DNA of 64,000 bases, from NCBI GenBank assembly GCA_030762935.1, contig CM060886.1, positions 31,288,509 to 31,352,508 on the forward strand, given 5' to 3'. The stretch's first letter is position 1; each line of letters begins with the position of its first letter. Positions 35,645-48,093 of this stretch are shown here, piece by piece. Under the pieces are notes generated by a model. That model did not search any database. It worked only from the letters and a program-made list of their open reading frames with translations, and was not told the DNA's origin. The stretch is from Hymenopus coronatus (lineage: Eukaryota; Arthropoda; Insecta; Mantodea; Hymenopodidae). Both the position numbers and the translations under genes were made by a program.

Positions 35645-36497
35645 GTAGAAGAAAAAATCTGACGTGTTCCATTCACATGACTGTCTCTACATCTCTGTGA
35701 CAAATTATTGTTAAAAACCTTATTCTTCTATTTACTTCATGCTAATGGAGATAAAATTAACAAAAATGGTTTTATTACGTGCTTTCATGTAAGTAAAAGG
35801 TAAATAAGGGAGTGCCATAGGCTAAAGCGATAGACAAATCTTTTAAGGCTGGTTGCTATGTGATTGAAATTCATTTGTTTGTATGGCCAGGAGTTGAGAA
35901 ATTCCCATATGAGAAAAGTGGAAGTATTTTAAAGCCAAAACTCATCTCAGAAATGGTCAGCTGTACAAAAATTTAAAAAAAAAAAAAAAATCTATACAAG
36001 ATAAATTATGTGTTTTAACGAGATCTAAATATTTTATTTAGTAAGTCTTTGTCTGTCTCTTATGGTTTACCAGTTATGCAAAATTCATCCAGAATAAAGA
36101 GGTCTTCAGAGTCTATTACTAAAAAATTCAAGATATACATTTTATATCTCATGTAAATGTCGTTAATATGCATAATTTTAATCAAAATTGTTAAGAGCCA
36201 TTTTTTAGAAAGTCAAAACTTTCGAAAAATTTTCCATATAAAGGGTAGTTTGGGGTAGGGGGATTTTCTTGAAAACCTTTGTGTCACATCCTTGGGAAAC
36301 ACTAAACTTAAATACTAAGTTTGGTATTTTTGGACTTTTCATTTTTGAGCTATGCTGCACATGCACTTTTTTCTAAAATGCTTTTTTGGAGGTCCCAAAT
36401 CATGTTATTTCCATTGAAATCTCGGTATTGAACTTTTGGATGGAATACAATACATTCTCTATACACTATATATATAATATGTGTAGAGAAAGTAATA
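35645..36497 (+). repeat. R1 repeat, near full length
   Basis: 5' end 'aaaaaatctgacgtgttcca', subterminal 'actgtctctacatctctgtg', 3' end with 'ctatacactatatatataat' palindrome and 'gtagagaaagtaataata'. The internal CA tract is largely lost. The next R1 copy follows immediately. Confidence 0.8.
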
Positions 36498-36499
36498 AT

Positions 36500-37005
36500 A
36501 GAGGTTAATGTCAGAAACTATCGTTATAGTAAGTTTATATTTATCTCTCACAGTTTACAAGTTATACAAAAGTCATCCAGAATGAAGAAATCTTCAAAGG
36601 CTATACCACAAATATTGAAGGTGTACATTTTGCTTATCATGAAAAAACACACACACACATGCACGCACACATTATATACATAAATAAAAATTGTTAGAGC
36701 AATTTTTGAGAAAATCAAAATTTTCGGAAAATGTTCCATGTACAGGGTATTTGGGGGCAGGGAGATTTTATTAAAAATCTTTGTGTCACATCCTTAGAAG
36801 ATAATGAATTAAAATATCAAGTTTGTCATTTAAACAACTTTTCATTTGTGAGCTATGCTGTGCATGTGCACACACACAGACCTTTTTCTAAAAAAACTTT
36901 TTTTTAGATTCAGGGGGTCTGGTGAAACTTCAGAATCAAATTTTTATGTAGAATATAATTCCTTCTATCTACTATGTACATAGCACATACATACTAGAGA
37001 AAGTA
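36500..37005 (+). repeat. R1 repeat, 3' part
   Basis: Starts in the R1 middle ('tctctcacagtttacaagtt') and runs to the 3' palindrome and 'actagagaaagtaaaaatat'. Contains (CA)n at 36648-36671 and 36867-36879. Same orientation as, and abutting, the copy at 35645-36497. Confidence 0.75.
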
Positions 37006-37044
37006 AAAATATCTTAATGGTTCATGACCTGCATTGATATTAAG

Positions 37045-39362
37045 ACTAGGTGGTTCACACTTGAACAATATTGTTGATAAAAGCACAGTGTGTTGGCAAG
37101 TTGCAAGTTTTTGCACCAACTGTCCGCCATGTATTCCATCACTTTAGAAATGCAACTGGTGAGAAAAATAGGGTGGCAACTGGAAGAAAAAGATGGATCC
37201 TTTCCAGCTTTCCAAAAATGGCATAATGGTAGCCTCCTGCCACTTCTCTAGGAAAGTGGTGTCAGCCCAAGCAAGATTATAGACTTTGAGCAGGAAAGGC
37301 TTACCTTCAGGGTAGAGAGGTTGCAATGTGTCTTACATGTATGTATACAAGCTGGTCCTAGTGCTGACAGTTGTGAAGACTAAAGAGGATGGTCTAATTC
37401 CACCAGTTAAAAGCCAACTGCAATCTTCCAAGGTTTCCAGAACAACAAGAAACCTATCCTTAATTGGAAGGAAGTTTTCTGAGCTAGATACTTGTATGAA
37501 AGCACCATCAAAGGTGCTAGTCACATAAAATGCATCAAAAACACACCCACAGCTGTTTTTAAACTGGTGATGGTTATTTGGTCAATTTTCCACCCACATG
37601 CCTTAATTACATATCAGCTCATGTGACAGTGGAAGGTGTAAGTCAATTAAATGAAGCTACCAACTTGTTCCATGATGTCCTTTTCCATCCTCAATAACTT
37701 GTCTAGACTTGGCATGCATCTTGTACTGGATTAGATTCAGAAAGAATTGTCCGAGATTTTCAACTAAAACATTCACAAAGTCATGTTCACTGTAATTAAA
37801 GATGGCTAACTAAAATAAGGATTCCAGTTGGCTTGATCCAAGTGCCATTCAGGCTAATGTGTGGATCAGTAAGTAAACTGCTAACTGCAGTCAACAAACT
37901 GCACAATCAAGGTGTGAAAAGCTAGAAAGAAATGTCATTATCAGGAACTAGGTTATAATTTTCCAAAAAAATTGGCATTTAGTTTGCCTCTCACACAAGC
38001 CCAGGATGAGCCCCAAAGAGGGGATGGGCATTTATGTCTCTCACAAACAGAAAAGGTTTTGTAGCTGGGAAACTAGATCTTCTAAATCATGAGCGAGCCA
38101 TAATCAGATAAACATTACAAGCTCTAAACTTCAAGCTTTGGTAGATGTGTTCTAATCTCATGTATGTTCCACTGCCCATGACATTTATTATGTGATAAGT
38201 TCTCAATTATAGGACTCCTCTACGTTGAGGACAGCTGTGCACAAAAGTCAATTTACTCTTTAAGTTGCCAAGATAAGTACTTCCCTACAGTTCTTCAAAA
38301 AATGATTTAAGGAGATGCTCATGGATTTTCTCTTCCCTTTGATGTTCATTTACTTTAAGGAAGTTGTTCATGCCACAGCTGGTCCTAAACTTTATTGCCA
38401 TTGGTGCGCCTGCATATATGCCAATGTCAACAGTTTTGGTGGCAATTTTATTGCGGTGCTCTTTAGAGTTACAGATTTGGCAGATGATGCAAACATTGGT
38501 GTTGATGTTGAGGGCTTTGGAAGTGATCTTCTTAAAAGAATCTTTTTTACAATTATGATCCCATTCATATTGAAGGTCTGAGTTGCCATTTCCCAACTCA
38601 GTACTGATTAGCTGCAACTGAGATATAGGTAGTAGACTTTGGGACATAGGGATAGAATACATGCAAGTTTCCAGGCTTCTGAGCACACCTTCTGAGCACA
38701 CCTTCTTGGATCTTATTTTATGTATTTTTGTGAATTTGATGGATGTTTCCCATTGCGGTTAACACAAGTGGAGCTGATGTACATGCACTGTCTTGCAAGA
38801 TGTCGTTACTTTTTTGTAAGTACATTCACTATTGCAGAAATCATTGGTGTGTCTGAAGCTCTGTAATTTATAACATCTGAGCAGATTCAGGATGTATGAC
38901 AACCTTGATTGCTTCATACACTGCCAAAATCCTGTGAGAGATCTACCTAATCAAAAGTTGGAAACAGGGTATAAGTGAGAATGAATTCACCTCTTTGTTT
39001 CTGCTGAAGCCAATATGCAACTTTAACACCTTGCTTTTTAAGATTTTCTTGAATCTCCATACTGTTTAAACTATCCAGTGTATGGATGTTTACCACGCTG
39101 TACAAGGAATTCAAGTCTGGCACATTGCAACTTTTATTGGATTACTGGCTATCGTATCTGCTCTCATGATTTTGCTGCCTGGTATGCTGAAATGCTTTAA
39201 TCAGGAACATGCCATTGCAAGCTTTAATGTTTATTAAGAGCTTTTTGATTTATAAATGGGCTCATCAATGTAAATTTCCTTCCTGGCTCTATTGATCATT
39301 AAGTGGTGAGGACCACAAGGCTCCACTACTTCTTTACTAACTTTAATGGTTTTGATGGATTT
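37045..39362 (-). pseudogene. decayed jockey-lineage LINE (gag, endonuclease and RT remnants)
   Basis: Minus-strand jockey-type element. In element order: gag-like ORF1 with a zinc-knuckle tail ending CVNRNGKHPSNSQKYIK (38710-38770) and upstream remnants to 39362; APE endonuclease remnant VRDINAHPLFGAHPGLV near 37990-38055 (family: GDFNAHxPLWG); RT start VYNLAWADTTFLEKWQEATI and MPFLESWKG near 37190-37290 (family: hsWK.A.vipI.KPgK). The rest of the RT and the 3' end are absent. Cysteines of the knuckles are mostly lost and stops are frequent. The element continues beyond the inserted LINE at 41808. Confidence 0.75.
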
Positions 39363-39373
39363 TTTGTTTTTAT

Positions 39374-41796
39374 AGTTGGTAACTATCATCTATCAGACCA
39401 TTATGCACAAATCATTCAAATAGATAACATCACTGTCAATATGGATGAAAAAAATGGGTTTGTTAGTTACCGTAAAACGCATGATGAAAATATTACCAAA
39501 CTCAAATATGCACTAGAACATGAAGCATGGCAGACGATGTACTCAGTGGAAGGGGTTAACGCAAAGTGGGAAAGTTTTTACAAAACATTTAACATACATT
39601 TTAATGAAGCATGTCCAATTATTACAAAAAGGGAGAATGCTTGTAAAAGTAAAAAGGTGAAGTTAAATGCTGAGGGAGTATGTTTGAGAAATAGAATGAA
39701 GGATGCATATGAATGGTACAAATCAACAGGATGGGAACATTACAAAAATAGGTATAAAAAACTGAAAGAAGATTTCCGTAAATATTTAGTTGAAATCCAA
39801 ACTTTGCAATATAAACACCAATTAGATACTTGCGATAATATTACTAAGGGTGCCTGGAACATCATAAACAAGGTAAAACTAAAACTAAAAAAGAATGAAA
39901 ATATTGTGATAAATAATCATGGGAAAATTGAGAAAAATCCAGATGTTAATGAACACTTTTTAAATGTTACAGCAGCAAAAACTCCCAAAGCAAACAAGGT
40001 TTTGCCAATTGGCAATAAAGCACAAAGCATAAGGGGTAGTATATACTTAAAACCAACTGATGAAAAGGAAGTAATAGAAATTATTAATACATTCAATAAT
40101 AAACAATCTAGTGGTTGGGATGAAATAACACCTAAATGTTTAAAACAATGTAAAAAAGAAATAACTATGCCATTGGTACATTTGATAAATTACTCTATAG
40201 CAAAGGGGGAGTTTCCAAACTGTTTGAAGACAAGTATAGTGCGCCCTATATTTAAAAAAGGAGACAAAACCCAAGTAACAAACTATCGCCCAATCACGTT
40301 AACGTCCACATTAGCCAAGCTGTTTGAAAAAATACTACTAGTTAGGATAAACAAGTTTCTAGCTGAAAATAACGTTGTTAGACCTACACAGCATGGTTTT
40401 CGAAAGAACCACTCAACTGTTACTGCCACAACTGAATTTCTTGGAGATATTATAACTAGACTAGAAGATAGGAATAAAGTAGCTGGTATTTTCCTTGACC
40501 TTACAAAAGCTTTTGATTGCGTTGACCACAAAATATTACTGCTGAAGTTGAACAACTATGGAATAAGGGGATTGGCAGAACAGTTAATATCATCCTATCT
40601 AACTGATCGAGGGCAGTGCATAGAAATTCCAAGTTATAAGGGTAATTGTAAACGCATGCATAAGTCTAAGGAGGGAATTGTGCAATATGGAGTCCCACAG
40701 GGTTTGGTGCTTGGGCCTCTACTTTTTATACTATATATTAACGATATTCCTAGTATTTCAAACTCAAAATTGTTGTCTTATGCTGATGACACAACTGTGT
40801 TATGTTGGCACACTTCTATAGTTGATCTTGCTGCAAAAATAAAAGTTGATACAACCCAGCTACTGAACTATTTCAACTCCAACAACTTAGGATGTAATAC
40901 AAGTAAGACTAAAATATTAAATTTTGCAATTTCCCAAAGACAAAGTGAGCAGTTAAAAACCAAAGTAGGTAACGAACATATTGTTGAAAGCGATCAGACC
41001 TCTTTTCTGGGCATAATATTCGACAAACATCTAACATGGGACAGACATATTGAACACGTCTGTAATAAAATTAGTAAAGGAGGATATTTGTTAAGATATT
41101 TTTCTAGACTTAAAAACCCAAGTATATTACGCACAATTTATTATGGTGTAATATATCCTCATTTACTGTATGGTATAGAACTCTGGGGTGGTGCTGCAGC
41201 AGTGCATATGAATAGGGTGTTGACACTGCAAAAAAAGTGTATAAGGATAATTTCAAATGTAAGACCTGACCACCCATGCAGAGAGTTATTTATAAAAAAT
41301 GAAATTCACACTGTTGTATCACTGTATGTATATCGTGTACTACTCCTAATACATGGATCAAAAGACATCACAAGACATTGTGAGGTACACAAGCACAGTA
41401 CTAGAAGTCAGAGTAATGTATATAGATCTGTACATACAAAAAAGTTTTCTGACAAAGATCCAATGAATATAGGAGCAACTTTGTATAATAAACTCCCAAT
41501 AGAATTTAAAACTCTACAAATTAAATCTTTTAAAGCTAAGCTAAAGAAATACCTTGTTAACAAACCTCTGTACAGACTCGATGAACTCTGATCTGAGGTG
41601 TGTGTGTGAGTGAGTGAGCGAGCGAGTGCGCATGGCAAATGATTACATGTGTGAGTGTGAGAGAGAAAGTGTGTTTGTATGAAATAGCTTTGTAACTAAT
41701 AATTATACTGTAATACTTATAATGTAATACTGACTGACCATGTTTATAACTTGTATCCTCAAGTATACAGGCAATAAAGAATTATTATTATTATTA
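39374..41796 (+). mobile_element. jockey-lineage LINE, 5'-truncated, long intact RT frame
   Basis: An open frame runs to a stop at 41589-41591 without interruption. Its first ~24 residues (from 39303) come from flanking DNA. Element sequence starts at VGNYHLSDHYAQI, the end of the APE endonuclease with its Ser-Asp-His motif. Reverse transcriptase follows: IFKKGDKTQVTNYRPITLTS; GIFLDLTKAFDCVDHKILLL; YGVPQGLVLGPLLFILYIND; catalytic YADD at 40779-40790; FLGIIFDKHLTWDRHI thumb region; and a C-terminal tail. AATAAA lies at 41773-41778 and an (ATT)n tail at 41781-41799. It is flanked by TTTGTTTTTAT at 39363-39373 and 41797-41807. The clean frame suggests a recent insertion, but the missing N-terminal endonuclease makes it non-autonomous. 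Confidence 0.93.
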
Positions 41797-41807
41797 TTTG
41801 TTTTTAT

Positions 41808-42000
41808 TCTTGGAAATTTAATCTTCCACCTCTGCAAATGTCTCTGATGGCATGCTCACATCTTGGGTGCCACCTCAGCTTAGGTGAGAGTCCTGACCTG
41901 GACTTTGCTCACCTTTGCATAGATGCATAGACAGAGGGACCCATCACCTTCAGCAGTGTTACAGCTCTTGCAATGGCCCTTTCCTGGAATTATTACATGT
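41808..42000 (-). pseudogene. jockey-lineage LINE, upstream remainder
   Basis: Sequence resuming after the inserted LINE and its target duplication. It is more GC-rich than the intron around it and has no clear frame. I infer that it is the 5' continuation of the jockey gag at 37045-39362 from its position only. Confidence 0.4.
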
Positions 42001-42158
42001 TTATGTTCCTATTATACCTATGTTCAGCATAAACATTTGAGTTTAGTGATGCAATCAAACTGGATTTATGTCAGCCATTTGTGAAATATTTAATCTACAA
42101 AGCTATACAGCTAACTTAAAAGGATTTTGCATTAGAAATGTTGAAATCAGAAACTCAC

Positions 42159-42328
42159 TCTTACTGGAGCAAACAGGTTCATCACACCCTGATTTATACA
42201 CAGTGTAACTGCCATATTACTCTGTTTGTGCAATCTAGTCTCAGACTGCTGTTTTCTTCTGTGCCTTTGCCGTTGCTCATACACTGAATAGAAAACACCT
42301 TCATTTTCTTCTGAATCAGAATCAGAGT
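42159..42328 (-). CDS. ATG2: ATG2 exon, acidic stretch and following strand
   Basis: Continues the ATG2 reading frame directly from the exon at 50311-50480. It opens with the acidic DSDSDSEENE run, then FYSVYEQRQRHRRKQQ (basic), and ends NQGVMNLFAPVR. This order (acidic run, 'YFSVYE', basic run, then 'LxVxINxGxxxLFAPV') is what I recall for ATG2A/B. Acceptor AG at 42330-42329; donor gtgagt at 42158-42153. The exon ends on a complete codon (Arg). The Asp/Ser-rich start and Arg/Lys/Gln-rich middle suggest a flexible surface segment. The intron to the next exon is about 12.2 kb and contains a LINE-in-jockey nest, a mariner, SINEs and R1 repeats. Confidence 0.92.
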
Positions 42329-42474
42329 CTGAAACAAGATGAAAAAGAAATCATTAGCAATAAATTCCTTTTTATGCATTACTTTTTTAAAATAAATATG
42401 TTGTAGGAAAACATAATTTTCCATTCTCTATTCTCCAACTAATGAAGCATGCTGCAATTATTTATACAAGGTGT

Positions 42475-43192
42475 CCTATTAAAGAAAATCTGATGCGTTC
42501 CATTCACATGACTTTCTCTACATCGCTGAAATAAATATTATTAAGAATAAGGGAGTACCATAGGTTAAAGTGATAGGCAAAAGCTGGTTGTTATGTGACT
42601 GAAGTTTCTTTGTTTGTATGGACAGGAGTTGACAAATTTTTGTATGAGAAAAGTATAAGTTTTTCAAAGCTGAAACCAATAACAAAGAATATCTCAAAAA
42701 TGATCAACTCCATGAAAAAAAATGTATATTACATAAATTATGTGTTTTAATATGCTTTACATTTTTTGTGTAGTAAGTTTTTGTTTATCTCTTACACAGT
42801 TTGCAAAATTCACCCAGAATAAAGCAAGTACTCTTCAGAGACTATTCCCAGAAAAGTCAAGATATACATTTTATTTGTCAGGTAAATGTCTTTAGTATAC
42901 AATATTTTAATCATAATCGTTAGAGCCATTTTTGAGAAAATCAAAATTTTCGAAAAAAGGTCCATGTAAAGGGTATTGGAAGTTTGGTTTTTAACATACT
43001 TTTCGTTTTTGAGCTACGCACGCATGCACACACTCACACACATGGACATTTTTCTAAAAAGGTTTTTTTTTTAATTCAGGGGGTCTCAAAACATGCATTT
43101 CTGGTGAAATCTTGGTATCAAATCTTTGGGTGCATTACAATACCTTCTCTATACAATACATAGAGAGTACGAGTAGAGAAAGTAGTAAAAAT
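42475..43192 (+). repeat. R1 repeat, near full length
   Basis: 5' 'aaaatctgatgcgttccatt', subterminal 'actttctctacatcgctgaa', CA tract near 43020-43044, and 3' 'gagtagagaaagtagtaaaa'. An internal deletion removes the stretch around the 'ggggatttt' block. Confidence 0.8.
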
Positions 43193-43908
43193 GGTTATAA
43201 TTTAAAACATCAAAGGGAAACAAATGCACATTGATTTCAAGTTGCACAGAACCTAAGCCCTGGCCATTCACATTAAAAGATTTACTTTTGTGCAAAATGT
43301 TATATGTTTAACAGGTATAAAGAAAGCTGTTTATGGTAGGAATATCATTAAATGGACTTTAACTTTTCTTTAATAGCTTTGCCTAAACGATACTGGGGTC
43401 ATGGAGCTTATAGTTATTCAACATTCAATTAAACAGGACAGCAGAAAACCCCCACAAATTTGAACTTGTGACCTCTTGAATGTGCGGCAGACACACTACT
43501 GAGGCAGGCTTACTTTAACATTGTGTATTAATTAAATACACTGGTAAGCCACAGGGTTGAAGTAGCCCGGACCACATAATTGTGCAGCAACCAACACATA
43601 AGCATGAGACAAATGCAAATAATGACATATTGCATAAATAATTTGAGTCAAATATGGACACTATAGTTTAACTTACTTAGTTGAACATATCTGAAATATA
43701 TCTGGCAAAAAGCTGCAAGTATTGTGTCCATATTTAACTCAAATTACTATCATAATAATTAAAAAGTTTCACTGTATAAATCACTTCATATACACACCTT
43801 GTTGATAAGTAATGACATGTTTCTTTGTACCACTAAGAGATTGTAACAGAACCGTTAATATTATAATTTCAACTGAATAAGTACATTTATAGAATAAGAA
43901 AGAAGAAC
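43193..43908. other. intron sequence with a SINE-B copy
   Basis: AT-rich intron. The only recognisable element is the SINE-B at 43375-43515. A short inverted pair ('cacaatacttgcagcttttt' and related 'tggacactatagtttaactt') flanks 43640-43745. Confidence 0.45.
43375..43515 (-). mobile_element. SINE-B fragment
   Basis: Minus-strand SINE-B head and proximal body: 'actggggtcatggagcttat', 'tgacctcttgaatgtgcggc' and 'ctactgaggcaggctt'. Matches the copies at 7095, 54095 and 58465. Confidence 0.65.
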
Positions 43909-44075
43909 GTGTCTGTGTGTGTGTCTGTGTGTGTGTGTCTGTAGTGTGTGTTTGTGTGTGTGTGTCTGTGTGTGTGTGTCTGTATGTCTGTGTCTCTGTC
44001 TGTGTGTGTGTGTGTATGTGTATGTGTGGGTGGGTGGGTGGGTGGGTGTGCGCGCGTGTGCGCGCGTGTGCGAAA
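43909..44075. repeat. compound TG/TGTC/GGGT microsatellite with CG-alternating end
   Basis: Long (TG)n-based tract with interspersed TGTC units, then (GGGT)n at 44027-44047 and 'gtgcgcgcgtgtgcgcgcgt' at 44048-44067. All apparent open frames here are microsatellite translations. Confidence 0.95.
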
Positions 44076-44274
44076 GTCTGTATATGACTTACAAAGGTAG
44101 ATCACAGAACAATATGGGATCCATATTAATTTCTTCTCTTTTATTCCAGACAATTTGAAGATGATACTAATTCAATTTTATGAAGATATTTGCTTAAGCA
44201 CTCAAGTCCAGATAAGTCAGGTAGTTCATTCAGGCCTTTTATGAATTTTCCTCCTTTGGTATTTAGGTAATATA

Positions 44275-45160
44275 TTACTTTTTCTACACATATTATGTAC
44301 ATAGTGTATAGAGAAGGTATTGCACTCCATCCAAAAATTTGATACCGAGATTTCACCGGAAATATATGGTTTAGGATCCCCTTTAACCAGAAAGAGTATT
44401 TTCAGAAAAAGGTGGGTGTGTGGGTGATGCGTGTGTGTGTCCATGTGTCTGTGAATGTGATAACTCAAAAACAAAGTCGGTAAAATACCAAACTTGGTAT
44501 TTAAGTTTAGTATCTTTCAGGGATGCGACACAAAGATTTTGAGAAAAATCCCCCCACCCCAAACTACCCTTTACATGGAACTTTTTTCAAAATGTTTGAT
44601 TTTCTTAAAAATGGCTCTAATGGTGTTGATTAAAATATTGTATACTAAAGATATTTACCTGACAAATAAAATGTATATCTTGAATTTTCTGGGAAAAGCT
44701 TCTGAAGGCTATTTTACTCTGGACGAATTTTACGGAATTTTGCATAACTGCTAAACAGTAAGAGATGGACAAAAATTTACCACACGAAAAATGTAGAGCA
44801 CCTTAAAACACCCAATTTATGCTATATACATTTTTTTCGTGGAGTATGTCGTTTTTGAGATATTCCTTGTTTTTGATTTCACCTTTAAAAAACTTTTACT
44901 TTTCTCATACAGGATTTTGTCAACTCCTGTCCATACAAACAAAGGAATTTCAGTCACATAGCAACCAGCTTTTGCCTATCACTTTAACCTATGGTACTCC
45001 CTTATTTCGCTTCTACTTGCAAGGAAACAAGTAATTAAGACTATTTCTGCTAAATTTTTCTCGATTAGCATGAAGTAAATAGAAGCATAAGCTTTTTAAT
45101 AATATTTTTTTGCAGAGATATAGAGAAAGTCATGTGAATGGAACACATCAGATTTTTTTT
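44275..45160 (-). repeat. R1 repeat, near full length
   Basis: Minus-strand R1: 3' end 'ctttttctacacatattatg' at left, GT tract near 44405-44450, and 5' end 'ggaacacatcagattttttt' at right. Contains a 72-87-codon open stretch on the plus strand (VFKFSIFQGCDTKILRKIPP) shared in position by several R1 copies. Confidence 0.85.
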
Positions 45161-45227
45161 ACTTAATTTAGAAATGTAATCATTATTGTTACTCTTCTTA
45201 CTATTCTAAAACTTTAGTAAACTACCT

Positions 45228-45305
45228 TACAAAATCGACTCAACTAATTTTCAATTGTTAAAACACATCACTGTCACAAAGTCCACCATATATCAGGATA
45301 CCTTG
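45228..45305 (+). mobile_element. Penelope-like element 3' terminal fragment
   Basis: Reverse complement of 25918-25992: 'ttacaaaatcgactcaacta' followed by 'ttgttaaaacacatcactgt' and 'gtccaccatatatcagg'. Only the distal 3' terminus is present, between two R1 copies. Confidence 0.75.
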
Positions 45306-45437
45306 ATGTACTTTATTTTGAATTTTAGATGTCAACTTACTCACTATTACTTAATCCACAATGTGCAAGAATTTATAGGATTTAAATTTGTATCCATTTA
45401 ACCAATTGATCAGTGAATTTATCACATTTTTCTTATT

Positions 45438-46300
45438 TTTACTTTCTCTATACGTGCTATGTATATAGTGTATAGAGAAGATATTGGACTTCACCAAAAA
45501 TTTTGATACCGAGATTTCACTGGAAATATATGTTTTAGGGTCCCCTGTATCCAAAAAAAAGTATTTTCAGAAAAAGGTCTGTGTGTGTGTGTGTGTCCGT
45601 GTGTCTGTGAACATGATAACTCAAAATCGAAAAGTCGGTAAAATACCAAACTTGGTATTTAAGTTTAGTATCTTCCAGGGATGCGACACAAAGATTTTGA
45701 GAAAAATCCCCCCCACCACAAACTACCCTTTACATGGAACTTTCTTCGAAAATTTTGATTTTCTAAAAAATGGCTCCAACGATTTTGATTAAAATATCAT
45801 ATATTAAAGATTTTTACATAGCAAATAAAATGTATATTTTGAATTTTCTGGGAATAGCCTCTGAAGACTACTTTATTCTCGGTCAATTTTACAGAATTTT
45901 GCATAACTGCTAAACGTAACAGATGGACAAAATCTTACCACACAACAAAAGTAGAGCATCTTAAAACACCCAATTTATGTTATATACATTTTTTTCTTGG
46001 AGTTGATTGTTTTTGAGATATTCCTTGTTTCTTTTTTCAGCTATAAAGACATACTTTTCTCATACAAGACTTTGTAAATTCGTGTCCATACAAACAAAGG
46101 AACTTCAGTCACATAGCAACCAGCTTTTGACTATCACTTTAACCTATGGTACCCCCTTATTTCGCTTCTACTATCAAGGAAGCAAGTACTAAAACTATTT
46201 CTGCTAATTTTTTGCTCTATTCGATGAAGTAAATAGAATAATTCGTTGCAGTGATATACAAAAAGTCATGTGAATGGAACACATCAGATTTTTCGATCTG
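45438..46300 (-). repeat. R1 repeat, near full length
   Basis: Minus-strand R1: 3' 'tttttactttctctatacgt' at left, (GT)n at 45578-45596, and 5' 'ggaacacatcagatttttcg' at right. Lies about 280 bp from the R1 at 44275-45160 in the same orientation. Confidence 0.85.
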
Positions 46301-47084
46301 GAGTTAATGCTATTGCTAGGATTGTAGCTCTAGAATTTGATAAAATGACATTGTTTTTGGATTTTTGTAGGCACACATATACTTAAGAGCAGTGTAGATT
46401 CTTTCAACTTCTAGATCAAAAGTTTTAAGAGTTAATAATCAAATTATTTAATGCTATTGATGTACCACTGTTGGTGTTGTAAATAATTTCATCAATTCAT
46501 TAAAATATTCTGGAAGGAATATTAACATTATTAACTGAAAAGGTTTAATTACATATACTCAAATGTTGTCAACTGTTTAATTTATAATATTGAACTGCTT
46601 ATTTTATATCTTTAAAATGAAATAGTATTGTTAGTTTCATGTCAACTGCATATTAGTGGATTTTCCCTCTTACATTTATTCCATTTTATTGCTTAAATCA
46701 ACATTAGAATCGTGCACAAAAAAGAAAGAAAAGGTAACAAAAATACTATTCAATAAATTTTTATCATTTCAAGGAATTTGTGTTACAGCCAACCACAGGT
46801 TTCATAGATACAAAAATTTTAATGACATCAAACTTTAACAAAAGACTACTTCCTTATTTTCAGAACTGAAAAGTGAAAATGAAGACCTGTTAAACAATTG
46901 GAATTAGAACATGGCTTAAAATTTTATTTCTATGAAATTAAAATATTAAACTACATCCCAATATAGATGATTGCACAGTAGAAAATAAACAAAGAAATAA
47001 AGTATAATATGTAAAAACTGAAGCTAGTAACAGTGAAGCAATACAAATGTTTATATAATAATTAATAACTTGTAACAAAAGTTC
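46301..47084. other. intron sequence, nothing recognised
   Basis: AT-rich ATG2 intron before the second Penelope locus. No feature recognised. Confidence 0.5.
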
Positions 47085-47960
47085 ACTTATCTTTATGAAT
47101 AAACTCAAATCAAGAGGATTGGTTTTGCAATACACAATTTTATTGCATCTTCAGCTCAACTTGTTGTGGTTACTGCTGCTAGGTGGTGAATTGTTTACTA
47201 TGGTATTACTAACTACTGCAATTTGGTGACAGAATCAATTGGTAGTATATTAAAATTCATTACATGATTTCTATCCTTTAAAATAAATATTTTCTCCCAA
47301 CCATTTAATCCACAAGTCCATTTAAGTATTTTTATAATATAACTTCTGGATTTATTTCATGATTAAATGCCCAAAAAAAATCTGCCACAGCTGATTTATC
47401 TGTTTGTATATAATATTTCTGAAGTGCTCCTTATCTCTTTTTTTTTTTTTGATTGTGTTTAATGCCCACTTTTATACTTGTGGCACCACAGGCGAGTCCT
47501 TAATTCTGGTTTCCAAATTACTTTACCAATGCAAAAAAGTTAATAATTTAAATGATAAATGCAATATTATTTACTTTTTGAAATTTTGTGTTTGTAAAAA
47601 GCAAGACAAACTTTTTGGTTTATATTTATTTTGAAGAATCAATATTATACCAAGTTCTTTAAAAATGTGATTATTTTTTATTTTCTTAGAGCATAAATCT
47701 CCTTAATAGCTTTCTGACATTTGAACCACTCAATTGTTTTATTTATAAAATCAGAATTAAAACCATTAACACAGTGTTGATAATGTGTTTACACTCTTTA
47801 TGGAATTCATTTTTATTAAGGGGTAAATTAATATACCTGTAAATTATTAAAAACAGCAAATTTATGTGAAAAAGGGTTTACACTATTACTTTTTATGTAA
47901 TTATCATATGAATTGACTTTCTCTAAATTCCAAAATTCCATTTATTGTATTTTTTATTAT
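47085..47960 (-). pseudogene. second Penelope-like locus, minus arm
   Basis: Diverged Penelope sequence on the minus strand. Near 47690-47800 it reads VNGFNSDFINKTIEWFKCQK, equivalent to ATENGFRAELVYKKVNEAKN in the copy at 26 kb. Near 47350-47400 lies the counterpart of the 'STVAWHFWKE' region. The outer end (47085-47240) is an inverted match to 50055-50235. No intact frame. Confidence 0.65.
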
Positions 47961-47984
47961 TTTTAAATCTTGGTGATCTTTTCA

Positions 47985-48093
47985 TGAGCTATTTTGAAAT
48001 ATAGGCCACTAAAGCATTCCCTCTAACTTTTAAAATTTGGTATAGATACATAGATGATATTTTTGCTATTATTCCTGATAAACATGTAAATAA
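47985..48093 (+). pseudogene. second Penelope-like locus, plus arm, part 1
   Basis: Plus strand reads KIWYRYIDDIFAIIPDKHVN, the Penelope RT catalytic motif (YIDD; compare WYRYVDDIFAIVPEKHLED at 27 kb). The frame stops at 48093 because a LINE is inserted here; it resumes near 49955. Confidence 0.8.

Noticed and set aside
43887..44158. Open frames rich in Cys-Val or Thr-His repeats
   Set aside because: They are translations of the TG/CA microsatellite.
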